Part shown: positions 33,261 through 44,356 of the stretch, in pieces | Layout of the letters: each line of letters begins with the position of its first letter | How positions within the stretch are numbered: position 1 is the first letter of the stretch | Assembly: GCA_963556145.1 (NCBI GenBank) | Contig: OY744466.1 | Coordinates: 1,736,001-1,800,000 of the forward strand | Source: Hygrocybe punicea | Lineage: Eukaryota; Basidiomycota; Agaricomycetes; Agaricales; Hygrophoraceae | Direction: 5' to 3' | DNA: 64,000 nucleotides | The notes under the pieces: generated by a model | Database searches by the model: none | What the model saw: the letters and a program-made list of their open reading frames with translations, nothing else | Told to the model about the DNA's origin: nothing | Program-made: the position numbers and the translations under genes

Positions 33261-33504
33261 TGTAATTGCAGTTCTTTGAATGCTTTAAAACCCGCTGCCA
33301 ATCTCATGGCCGTTTCCAGGTAACCATCAGGAAATCGGGGAGGCGCTGGTATATCCAGGCGGAGTTGATGATTGATAAGCAGACTTGCAGCCGTTTGCAA
33401 TGTCTTATCTAGCCAAATAAATGCATTCAAGTACAATATAATTATTTCGATGGTTGATCATTTGCACTCAGATTTGTGAAAATTTATTGCTGTATATAAG
33501 AGGA

Positions 33505-33800
33505 TACCACATACACCTAATTATTCCACTGCAATCCCATTTTTTCACAATCTTATAGAAGCTTAGCCATACAATATAAGCCATTCTGATAAGCATTTAA
33601 TTATTCGTGTGAAATACCATTTTTTCACAGTCTTATAAAAGCTTTGCCATACAATATAAGCCATTCTGATAAAGATCTAATTATTCCTGTGAAATACCCT
33701 TTTTTACACTCATGTAGAGGCTTAGCCATACAATATAAGCCATTGTGATAAACATTTAGTTATTCTTGTGGAATACCATTTTTTACAGTCTTGTAGACAC
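33505..33800. repeat. ~80-bp tandem repeat, about 3.5 units
   Basis: The word gccatacaatataagccatt recurs at about 33566, 33646 and 33725 (spacing 80, 79). Each unit also has a ccatttttt stretch and taattattc. Non-coding, AT-rich. Confidence 0.85.
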
Positions 33801-36428
33801 TGAGTGTGGGGGCTTGTAGTGCTCGACGTCATGTCCAATATGCAAGTGAGAAATCAATCGGTTGGAAAAGTCTGTATGTTAAGTACTTCTACAAAAAATA
33901 AATCCTCCTGTATCCATTTTATATTACGCCACGTCATACCATGAAACATCGACAAGTATTTCACCAAGACTCTCCACATGAATGCAGATGCGGTGGTTGC
34001 CCTTACAGCAAAATGGGCATGGGAATTGGCTATTATACAAAAAAAATCACCCTATTCACAGCCTGGACGTAAGTCCCCATTCCCCATTCGTTACCGTAGT
34101 GGACTCGGACGGACTGTCCTCCCTGTTTCCGTCAATGTCAGCACACGCATGTCGGAAGGCCTCGATCACATACCAGGAAACGATTGTCGGTGACAGAACA
34201 TCGAGTGGTGGACATAGCAGCTGCAAGTCGAGCTGACCGTGTGGACTAGGAGGCCGCTATTGAATAAATATACGAATATAACAAAAATACTCACCTTAGA
34301 TTCAGCTATAGGCATTTGGCGGCGATGAATATGGCAACAGGAACTGGCCAGCCCTAAAAAAGGAAGGAGATAAGCGTGCCATTTACTTGTCTGACATGGC
34401 ACTACAGTAGGACCCAGGGCACTGTTCTTTTGATGTTTAAATTGGGTAGCTAGTGGCCGTGCTCGTCATTGGCAGTAGTGAGCTCACCCGAACCTGTTAG
34501 CTTATTCCAACCGTTACAATTACACATATAAAACATGAGAACTACATGGTATTAATCAAAGGGTGGGAAGGGGGTGGGACGGTGCTCGGGGAGAGGAATG
34601 CGACTGGGGGAAGGGAGGTGGGGGATATTTGGAGGGTATATCTGATATGGAGGTCAGCAGGACTAGGAAAGGGGGTGGGGTAGAGAGGGCAAGGGGAGAG
34701 GAATACTAGGAGGTACTTACCTGAATAACTCATCCATTTCCCATTGTTCACCCTCGATACCCTTATCCAAGACCTGTCAGCCCATCATCATCCCAATTGC
34801 ACAGTGGTCATGCCTGTTTTTCTCATCCCATTGTCAGCTATCCCTCATCATTATCCTCCGTCACTTATCCCCGTCATTGGATGCTATCCCGTCGGTCTGT
34901 ATTGTTGTGTTGTTGTATGCTCTCTGTCAGTCCCTGGTTGTTACCTACAGAACAGCGGCACTGTCGCCAGTCTCCATTGTTCACCCCACTGTTGCGTTGT
35001 TCCAGTTGCACGTTGTATGTTCCCTATCATATGTTCCCTATTGTTCTTCACTGCTGTCTTGTAGTACCCAAAAACAGTAGCAAGTGCGCAGCGCATTCAC
35101 TTTGGTAGAACAGACGAGGACGTACCTGATGCCCTCCCTTGCTTTCAATGCTGTCAGATCCATTTCTCGGTAGCTCTTGCTGAGTGAATTGTGAAAACCA
35201 GTGCTGTTGCTAGTCCCCGTTGTGTCCGAGTTGTTGCACATATGTTCCCTGTGGTATGTTGTATTCTCCGTCGTTCGTCTTCCCACTCTCCAAGTTTATC
35301 AAACACCATCATCTCATTGCCTCCCAGTTTTGCTGACTTCCAGTTCACCACCATCAGTCAACAGGCCAAGTTTCTCAACCATCTCTCCAATCCAGACTCT
35401 CCGCTGCATCAAGACCAATATCAACAACCCTTGCCCTTGCCGCCTCCTCGCACTGGAGATTGTCCTTTGCATCCTGGCCTCAACACCCCACCACTTTCTT
35501 CTGAGGCTAAACCTAGGCCAACATTGTTGCGGCAGCTTTCCTTTGGATATTCGCACTTGAAATGGCCCCGAGCACATTGACTGCGATGAATAAAAAATCG
35601 TCAAACTAAGTACACAGTCGCAATGATATCTTAAGCATGATGCAAGACTCACTTGCATGTATGGTCGGCACTACCCCAGAGGACAGCCACAAACAATCTT
35701 CCGCTCCCAGCAGAACAAACATGCCAAAGTCTGCTTCTTCTCTAAATTACTCCTCTTGGCAGGATCGGTTTCAAGCTAGTCCTGATGGGTTCCGTACCGG
35801 ATAATGCAATTGCCCCTTGCCGACCAGTCGGTGGGCTTCATTTGGGAGAAAGATGATAATGGGAAAGTAAAATACTGTAGTTGGGATCAGAGTCCACAGC
35901 ATGCGAACTACTTGATGGTAACAGGTAGTGATGAGTTCTTTGTTTCCACGATGAGCACAGGGTGTCTGGCCTTGCAGCCCCACATGCTTCCAGCGGACTG
36001 GCAAAGATGTGTTTGGGATTGTGGGGTGCAAGCTTGTGGGTGAGGACACATATTGCAGAGAAAAGTAAGGAACATTGCTGGTTAACGTCGCGTGGAATTT
36101 CCCCATCTGGATTTGTGAGATGATGCAGAAAGCAGTGTTTACTCTTACCAAGGTAAGACCGTAGATGAGGGTGACCACCCACAATTTCCCTCGATTCCCC
36201 ATACAAGGCAACGGTTCCACTGTTCTACTGTAGCGGGCATGCCTCAAATTTGAGAGCCTTCAAAACTGGCCAACTATTCCAATACCTAGATTGTTTAGAG
36301 CACTGGATTTATGATATGATAAACATCTGACAGGCCAGAAGCCATGAACCAGGTAAGTGGATACCAATGATACATTGACCCGCAATCCCGTTTTCTTGTG
36401 AAGGGAGCAAAAGGGCTAGCTTGACGAA
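33801..36428. other. Stretch without a supportable gene
   Basis: Pyrimidine-rich blocks at 34550-34700 (minus) and 34740-35060 (plus) give long Pro/Ser/Cys ORFs without domains. A segment at 35650-35800 (plus) reads PEDSHKQSSAPSRTNMPKSA and another at 35810-36040 reads VGFIWEKDDNGKVKYCSWDQ, both plausible coding fragments of unknown origin. No RNA gene, no inverted terminal structure found. Confidence 0.4.
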
Positions 36429-38869
36429 TTAGGAAATGCTACGCCCTTGCACAGGGTCAATGACGGCACAAAAAATGTGTTCACTGTCTTCCCATGGTAG
36501 CCGTTGACCATCCACCTGCACTACTACTTTCTTATTTTTCCTCTTGTATGCAAGCACATTAACAAGTTCTCCCATTCGCTCCCCTTCCAACACAACGGCT
36601 TTGCCCCCCCCTTCTTTGGGGGGGAAAGGTGACAAATGCTCAACCAGAACATCAGCACTTCATGCATCCCCAACATTACCAGTCCAAAAAATTGCTACAG
36701 AGTTTGGGTCGACACGCCCACGTGGTCCAAAGAAGCGATCGAGTTCTGTTCAAGCAACACAACCATTCCATCTGCCCCATTCAAACTTGGGCCCAAACCG
36801 AATGCAGATATGACGAAGGCCAAGTTTCACCCAGATGTTTGGGTTTAGTAAGAACTCACCTGGACCGTCTAAATGACCTAGTCAGACATTTACACATGTC
36901 TGAGCAATGCCTTAACTTACCATATGAAGGGGGGCTGACAGTTTCATGTAGTAAATGATGGCCAGGATCCCATGCTGGATTAGTCTCGACATTGCAAATC
37001 TCCGGGGGTGGTGTGTGTTGGCGTACAACTACCTCAAGCCGGCGGCGTGTCTGGCGCCAGACCTCAAGTGCACCAGGGTCTGGTGTTCGACCATCTAGAA
37101 GAAGCCCATTTTGCCTTAGAGGGGCCAAAAGATTAGTTAAATAAAAATATAGCAGAAGCAACATTTACATGGTTATGGCATTGACCCTTTTAATCAGAGA
37201 GGTTTCAGTTGATCCTGCAAAATAGATACGGACTTGGTCCAGGTTGCTACTTCTAACCTCACCCACATAGCCCATCCTGAATCCACAGATGATAAGAGCC
37301 ATTTGGCCGATCAGCGGATCCCAGGCACCACACACCACTGCCGGAGAATCCGAAGGACATAACGAAACAATAGGTGTAGGTTGATATGTTCGAACGTAAA
37401 ACTTTGAACGACAGATCTGATAAGGCAAGATTTAAGAACACTGGTACATTATATTGTGAATGAAAGACTTCACCTCGTCCCCCGTGTTGTCCACCACAAA
37501 TGTAACGTCATCCTCTTTAGCAAACACCACTATCCCATGTTGTCCTTGCTCCGTTCCTTCAGACTTCAACACTGTCCCCTACTTGAAAATATTGATGTAG
37601 GTCGTTGATTGAGAAGGACTGGTAGCTTTGTTCTGGGTCAATGGTTTGCGATCCCTGTTTTGAAGCTGAAGTGAGGACAACTACCGCGGTCCATTGGCCA
37701 ACGTCCAAAGAGACAATCTGGCCAAACATGCCTTGTAGAGATCCACATATAATCCTGACTTTGTCCCCAGGTGACCAGAGAGTCATTACACTTGCTTGCC
37801 AAATCAAAGTGGATATCGGGATGTGAATAGGAGGGTAATTGGCATGGATGAATTGAATCATTTCGCCAATAGGAGGGTTTTCTTCAACCACGAGTTGCGA
37901 TAGAGCAAACAGCTGTACCAGCAGACCATTATTGAAAACATTGGAATTGACCCTGGACGTGAGGATGTCATCGATATCTGTGCATTCAGCTTGGCTGTGG
38001 TCAAAAAGTCTCTGGGTGAATTTGAAGGCCTGTTGCTGTTTGTTAGTCATTGATTGAAAATTAGCCAGGTAATCAGCATCGGATTGAGGGATTCGTGGTA
38101 CAAGTAAAACAGTGACCAAAGTACTTTCGGCCCCCATTCCCACAACAATGCTGAGATCATTAAAATATCTTGCCTGCTCCTTGCAGGTTGCTTTCATCCG
38201 TACCCAAGTGCCAGCTGGAAACCTTTCCCGCTCTACACCAGCTTCCGATAAGAAGTGACGTTCTTCCAGAGGCAAGTATTTGACTTGGCATGGCAACCTA
38301 AGTCTGCGGCATGCTTTCTGGAGGTCCTTGATGTCTTTGCAACATACAAAGACAAAACCCGGCATTGTAGACACGTGTACCACTCGCCTGATTTCTGTAT
38401 AGGCAGCCATACGTTCAGAAATGTAGTTCTCCGGACCAGACTGGAACTCACGTGTCAGCGGAGCGTTAATCACAACAGAAAGTTAAGGCTCACATCAACT
38501 TTTAGAGTCCAATAATTTAAATCTTCGTCCCCTATGGTTTCAACTGGTTTAGCCGATAGTGGAGAATATTTTGCCGCTAAACACCACGCAATTTGCCAGA
38601 GATCTTCTTCATCAAGCTCACATTCGTAGGGTTCAGGAGTGAGAGGAAGATTAATGCCAGCGGTGAGGTCCTCCCTGTTGATCGATTCTAGGCACTTGTT
38701 AAATACATCAACATCATGAAAACAAGAGTGTACCATCATGAAAACTCTCATCTTCCTCATCTTCCCCTTCTTCTTCCTGGTCACCGACTCCGGCTTCAAG
38801 GTTGATGTATGGATTTCCCTTATAAAGAGATAATTCAGTGGGAACTCCAAACGAAACAGAAGCACTCAT
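36429..38869 (-). pseudogene. Spt5-like NGN/KOW-domain protein, multi-exon, with two TGA codons
   Basis: Resembles the lineage-expanded Spt5/NusG-like KOW proteins of mushrooms, not the housekeeping elongation factor. Start about 38869 (MSASVSFGVPTELSLYKGNP), then an acidic block (GDQEEEGEDEEDES). NGN-like region at 38150-38440 (IRRVVHVSTMPGFVFVCCKD, LQKACRRLRLPCQVKYLPLE). KOW-type motifs follow: SPGDKVRIICGSLQGMFGQI at about 37740, QVGDSVEVLKSEGTEQGQHG at about 37570 with HGIVVFAKEDDVTFVVDNTG, and GERMGELVNVLAYKRKNKKV at about 36530. The last exon carries in-frame TGA at 36750 and 36660, so the copy is probably non-functional. An acidic-to-Leu-rich frame change at about 38714 marks an intron or frameshift I could not place. 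Confidence 0.6.
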
Positions 38870-41285
38870 GGTATGGATTGGATGCATGCAGTTTATTAGG
38901 TGGAAATGTGTAAACTTGTCGATGCGCAAAACTTGACGAGTAGGAAAATCTCACACCCGATTGTCGAAATGCAAAATTCAAGTCTGCAATAACACCACAT
39001 GCCAGTTATCTCACAATCTGAGAACCATGGCACCGGTTCACAGAATGAAAAACTCACCCCTCAATGTTCTGTTCAATACTTGGACCAAAACTTTGGCATC
39101 ATGGAGATGCTGGAAGTAGGCAAACCACTTTGTTTGCCAGTGGGTCCAGAAAACAAATGACCTCCTGCCCCACGGCACTATCCAAAAATCCAATGTGAAC
39201 CTATTTCTGTTTAACTTCGCAGGTGAGGTCTTGTAAAATGTTGAGATAAATGTTCTTGGACAGGTCAGCAGAGAATGTTTTGGTAAGGATGGCTGGCTGC
39301 GAGGGTGTTGGACTGGATGATGGAATCGGGTTCATAATAGAGTTATGCAGGGGTACACGAGTAGACAGTAAGAATTGCTATTATTCTAGCACCAAAACTG
39401 GCAGAAGCAGCAACCACGAAGGCCTTTTTCAAGTCCATCTGCGACTGGCGATGAGGATGTCAGATACGGTCCAGAACTGTGGAATTCTTTCTCGCCTTCC
39501 AAGATACTAGCTACCCTCCTTGACCCCTCTCCCACATCTCCTTCTCTCACCTTCCAACACTTTCAATTTGGTCTTTCTCGTATTCTCCTGCACCCTCTTT
39601 TGTCCTCCTGTGCTCTCCGTACTCATGTATGCTCATTACCATGTCTTGCAGTTGTCAACCTTCAATTATCACCTCCCCAGCCTATTGTAACTTGCCCTCA
39701 GCCCTCTTTCACATCTAGTTGCCTTCTCTGGCTTTTCAGATGAGCTGTCCTGCCTCTTTCATCCTATACCTCGCAACACATAGTCCCTGTCCTCTACAAC
39801 TTATCCCCCCTCCATCAATGCCAAGAGTGAAATCCACTGTGAGTCATACTCATTTTCAGATGAGTATCTACTTAATCTCTCCCTAGTCCACATGATCTGC
39901 TCGACATGCAACCACCACTTCCATCACCCGCCATCTCGCCATGAGCAAAGCTCAGTTCCAGGTACGTCATCGTGGCATTATGACAAGTCATGTACTGATG
40001 TCAATGTGACAGAGAGGGCAATGGGTCCAAGTACGTTACGACGGCATATGGCAGTTGTGGACATATAAAATTGGTAAGCTTTGGAATGATGGCCTATTCT
40101 GGTGGCTCACCAAGCTGCAAGGGCAACCACCGCATTGACATTTGTCTGAGGAAACTGGGTGATATCAGGATTGACATATTGCACTATGACATAAAAGAAT
40201 GGTAATTACTTGAGCACAAAAATATTATCAAGGTGATGTCCGCATTATATCGAGGAAACCACGATGTCTCTCAACTCGATGGACAAGGTGAGAACTGCAT
40301 TGTTTGGGAGGGGCTGTTGAGAAAATCAGAATCTTGCTTCACGCAAGTTGTGCACTGTCTGTTTGGGATGAGTGCAGTCAAATCAAAGGGTGTGGATTAC
40401 TTCCTGAAAGCCAAACTAATAAAGCAGCTAAACAATGAGATCCACCTAGGCTGGGCAATGATCACATAGCAAACAAGGGCAGAGTTCGGTAACTAACTTA
40501 CCAGTCACTCCAAGCTATAAATCCCTGTCAGTGCCATGGCTATTGAAAACATGGCTTCCTGTAAATACAAATACAAACTAATCACCCTCATTGATGGGGA
40601 GACAACGCCGTAATTTGAGTTCTTTATGTTGAACAGCTGAACCATTGATAACTACTCCTGTTCCTGATGTTCCGAGAGAAGAAACACTATGAAACCATAA
40701 CTTTCAATCACCTTCACTGCCCGATAAATCCCTCTCATGCTATATGCCTTGTCACTCGATATTTAGTGATGTCTTGCTTGGCCCAGATAATGGTAAAATG
40801 CTCACCACGACAATCTAACCCATTGTCTCCATAAGACCAGTAGCCCTAAGAGAATGTAGTAAAGAATTAGGAGAGAAACTTACTTGACAGAAGTAATAGT
40901 CAGAAGCAGGGTTCTAGTTCCATGTCAGCTGCCATTTTTTTAATACCACTGCACCAGAGGTCTTAGTGGGTATTGTTGATGAGTTTGCTGACACCATTTG
41001 TTGGGTTGGCAGCTGTGGAAGTTGTTCCAATCAATTCAATGATAATATGATGGGATTGAAGTGAAAAGGTGGAAGGTAGCTGTATGGGGTCAGGAAGGCA
41101 TTGGTCATAAGAAATCGGTCCCTGTAGATCGGGCATTCCACTCACCATTTCCACTGTGGTGTATTTGTCACCCGGTCTAGCTGACATTGTCATGGTTCTT
41201 GACGTTTTTATTCTCATCGCAGGGGTTGTTAGCATGTCGTTAAAACATATATGTGACATGGGTATACTCATTGCAGTCATGTGAA
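38870..41285. other. Mostly unassigned; one conserved-looking exon fragment
   Basis: On the minus strand 39062-39205 reads FTLDFWIVPWGRRSFVFWTH, then WQTKWFAYFQHLHDAKVLVQ and VLNRTLRG, a Trp/Phe-rich stretch of ordinary protein composition whose gene I cannot name. Plus-strand ORFs at 39250-39510 and 40233-40469 are uncharacterised. A C-rich plus-strand segment at 39520-39800 is low complexity. No RNA gene found. Confidence 0.4.
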
Positions 41286-42430
41286 CTAGTTAAGGAACAC
41301 AGAGGATTCATTCAGCACCCTATAGATGCTCGAATGGGTGAAGTGGGGGATGGAAATACGCTGTCCACCTGTCCACGGGCCAATCTTATGGGGAACAACT
41401 CTACCTCGTATAGCAACAGCATCACCAGGCTCCAATCAAACACGCAGCGCCAAGTGGGGTACATCGATATAACCTCCAGTGAAATCACCCAGGGCAACCA
41501 GAATAGCCCATGCTAGAGGTGGATCCTGCGAATCCATGTGAAGTCCAGACATTCGATTGAATAAGATTTTGCGGCCTTCATACAAAAGAGGGTCGATGGA
41601 GCAAAGGGCTGCGTGAGCGGCAATGTACACCTCCAATTTTTTGCAAGTAGCTTGGAGGACTGCATAATGGGGGGGATCAATGTACTCGAGGATGGCGTTG
41701 ACGCAATGTGATAAGATTGCAAGATCCTTGACCATCTTGCACATGGCATTAAAGCTTTTGCCTGAGGCAAGAAACTCACTGCTCGGTACGATTTTTTCCA
41801 AGCCCTAACATTCATCTGGTCAAAATCATTATATAGAATCACAATCCACATACCGTCTGCCCAATACCATGCCAACCCCTAACAATTCTAACCTCACCAG
41901 AAACTTCACCATCCCTTTCCACAAATACTCCCAACTTCTCCTTGCTGGTCTTGGTCTTCCCCTGGTGCGGTTGCACAATCTCTGCATACCGAAGTATTTT
42001 GGCATTGAGAATGTCCTAACATAACAGAAGTTATCACCGTACAGGTGATAAGCCAAGCAGACTTACCACTGTGCCTCAAGGCACAATCTTGGGTAAATAA
42101 TAGAGGAGGTCCACTCCATCTCCACTTTGTGCACATCTCCCCAATTCATCACTCCATATCGTGGTTGTAGCAGGGGGGGTTGGCCTCCTCCCTTTGGCTG
42201 CAGCTTTAATGAAATTGAAGTTGGAAAAGACACCTGCACAACAAATCAAACTGGGAATGACCAGCAGTAACATTACTTACGTCGGAACATTTGAGCTTCA
42301 TGTACTTTGGTTTCTATTTTGTGCCCAATCCTCTTAATCTTGTATGGTGTCATGCGATTTGATTCATTGAATGTTGCCCGTTTCCATTTGTTGCGTTTCC
42401 TGCGTTTTGCCTTGTGACTTCCAGTACGTC
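41286..42430 (-). pseudogene. TET/JBP-like 2-oxoglutarate/Fe(II) dioxygenase, decayed
   Basis: Would belong to the TET/JBP family, which oxidises 5-methylcytosine (or thymine) in DNA. Exons: basic N-terminus (KAKRRKRNKWKRATFNESNR), MTPYKIKRIGHKIETKVHEA; LLYYLPKIVP then TGA at 42076; YAEIVQPHQGKTKTSKEKLG; a helical stretch (VLQATCKKLEVYIAAHAALC). The catalytic core follows: GLHMDSQDPPLAWAILVALG (HxD iron site), GDFTGGYIDVPHLALRV, TGA at 41436, then EPGDAVAIRGRVVPH and GGQRISIPHFTHSSI (second iron His, 2OG Arg). The two TGA codons sit where Arg fits; one splits the core, so no active enzyme. Fungal TET/JBP genes are known to travel with KDZ transposons, and a KDZ element lies 7 kb away. Confidence 0.75.
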
Positions 42431-43224
42431 AATCAAATATACTTATTAGATAAATACCAAACATTACTGAAGATCATCTGATACATCACTGAGGTCCTCT
42501 TCAGCAGTCTTTTCAACACATCCGAAAACGTCAGTCTTGAGCTGTTCCAAGAGATCAGGCTGAATGGGTTGAAGATCCCTGGCCAGGGATGAATACAGGC
42601 TCCAAAAGAAATTATTGTGGTACTCACTGATCGGCAGCTATTGGAGAATGTTTTAGTCATGAAATGACGGCTTACAGAATACGATCCTTTACAGCAATCT
42701 TTGGATCTGGCTGCTTTATGTGGAAAGGACTCATTGTTGTCAATACTATGCTTCATAGAAGACAAAAATGAGCGGCCATGAGAAAAAAAGAAGACAAGAA
42801 TGTGTAAAAAACAAGGATCCATAGGGAACAGATCACATGTTTGGTCAAAGCCACACCCATAAGAAACAGGTGCCTTGGTTTCGACATAGAAGGAAAAGGG
42901 TGGACAAAAATGAGCGGCCATGACCAAAAGTCAACAAGAGGATTGGCAAGTGTTGGTTTGTTGGAGAGGTGATAGAAAACATGCTGACACGTACCTTTAG
43001 AGCATTGCTTTGATTTGGAGGTTTGCTCTGAGAAAGATGTGTTGTTGTCAGTCCTGGTTGTTCTTGAACAAAAGAAAAAAAGAAAAGAATGTGTAAAAAA
43101 TGAGGATCCATAAGGAACAGATCACAGGTTTGGTCAAAGCCGCACCCATAAGAAACAGATGCCTTGGCTTCGACATAGACAGGCAAGGGTAGAGAGACAA
43201 GGGTAGAAAGGTACCTTGCTAGCC
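42431..43224. repeat. Direct duplication of ~130 bp upstream of the TET-like locus
   Basis: Segments at about 42765-42910 and 43062-43200 are closely related (gtgtaaaaaa...ggatccata-ggaacagatcac, tggtcaaagcc-cacccataagaaac, ttcgacata). Both read as the same peptide on the minus strand (SYGCGFDQTCDLF), so a coding exon may have been duplicated; the family is unknown to me. Confidence 0.7.
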
Positions 43225-44024
43225 TAGTGATGGTGAAATTCGGTTCGGAACCGATCTGAACCCGGTTTGTGGTTCTGGCATTGACATGCGGTTCAAACCG
43301 CATTCAAACGTGGTTCAAACTGTGAACCGTAATATATATTTACCTACGTAGATACTCATTTAGATACTCAACTTTTCGCATTTTTTTGTATGCAGTCGCG
43401 TGAACATAGGTCATGTGACCTTAAACATACCGCGCGAGACTTCAATTTCGACTCAACACTAACGTTACTCAACAACCACGGTAAGTAATGACTTTATTTC
43501 ATATTTTACTGACATTTTCTTACATAGAACAGCCCCACAGGGCCCACCTTGACCACATAAATAAGGCAACCACGGTCAACTTCACCCAACAACCTCCCTC
43601 GCATTCCAATGCGAGTCGGAGTGAATCGATGGCAGCAGCGGCAGCAGCAGCAATGGCAGTGGCAACACCACCAATGCCACCACCCCAACGACGACGATGA
43701 CAGCCAAATGACCCCCAGCGACAGCAACTGCAACAGCAGCAGCAGCAGCGGCAACGGCAACAGCAGCAGCAGCGGCAACGGCAACAGCAGCAGCAACAGC
43801 AACGCCGGCAGCAGCAGCAGCAGAGCAACACCGGCGGCAGCAGCAACCTGCTGCCTCCAACATGGTTGATCACGACCACTGCCACCTCCACCACGACTTA
43901 CAACACCAACACCAACACGACAACGATGACAACAACAACAACGTCCCCCCAATGGACACCAACAGCCCAACCAACGATGGCCCCACATCCAACGACGATG
44001 GCAATGAGGATGGCCCCCCATCTA

Positions 44025-44076
44025 CCTCGCGAGGGTGACAACCATGTCAATTGACGCGCATCTGGCCCGCGCGAGG
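44025..44076. repeat. Double dyad, copy 8 (in element B)
   Basis: Arms cctcgcgag and cgcgcgagg; core tgtcaattgacgcg; 52 bp, centred at 44050.5. Confidence 0.88.
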
Positions 44077-44143
44077 TATGTGGCGCCCCAAGTCATGGAA
44101 ACCGGCAGTAGGGCCATGGCCTCACATGAGGCACCCCCATCTA

Positions 44144-44181
44144 CCTCACGAGGGTGATAGCCATGTCTGGCCCACGCAAGG
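44144..44181. repeat. Double dyad, copy 9 with core deleted (in element B)
   Basis: Matches copy 8 (cctcacgag...ccatgtc then tggcccacgcaagg) but lacks about 14 bp containing the inner palindrome. Starts 119 bp after copy 8. Confidence 0.7.
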
Positions 44182-44356
44182 TATTTGGAGGATGGTTCAC
44201 GGTTCGATCCACATTTGAATGCAGACCGAACGCCTTGAAACCGTTCGATGCGGTTCCAGTTCCGGTTTGGCATTTGGCTGAACCGAACTGACAGTTCTGG
44301 TTCTGGTTTTTCAAAAATAGTGAAAAACCGGACCGAACTGAACTTTGGCAACACTA

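Larger units (their letters stand above)
43225..44356. mobile_element. Non-autonomous hAT-type element B, 1,132 bp
   Basis: Perfect target duplication tgctagcc at 43217-43224 and 44357-44364. Tips tagtgatggtgaaattcgg (left) and tagtgttgccaaagttcag (right, inverted), with GGTTC/GAACC hexamers behind them. Interior: CAG/CAA repeats (43620-43850), a Thr-rich CAA block and dyads. A ~290-bp interior part (43500-43680) is the reverse complement of 56690-56900 in element C, so B and C are related in opposite orientation. Confidence 0.92.

Noticed and set aside
33505..33800. CRISPR-like array
   Set aside because: Units are contiguous tandem repeats of 80 bp without unique spacers, in a eukaryotic context.
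43506..44021. Leu/Cys-rich 171-codon minus ORF
   Set aside because: CAG/CAA repeats of element B read in the complementary frame.
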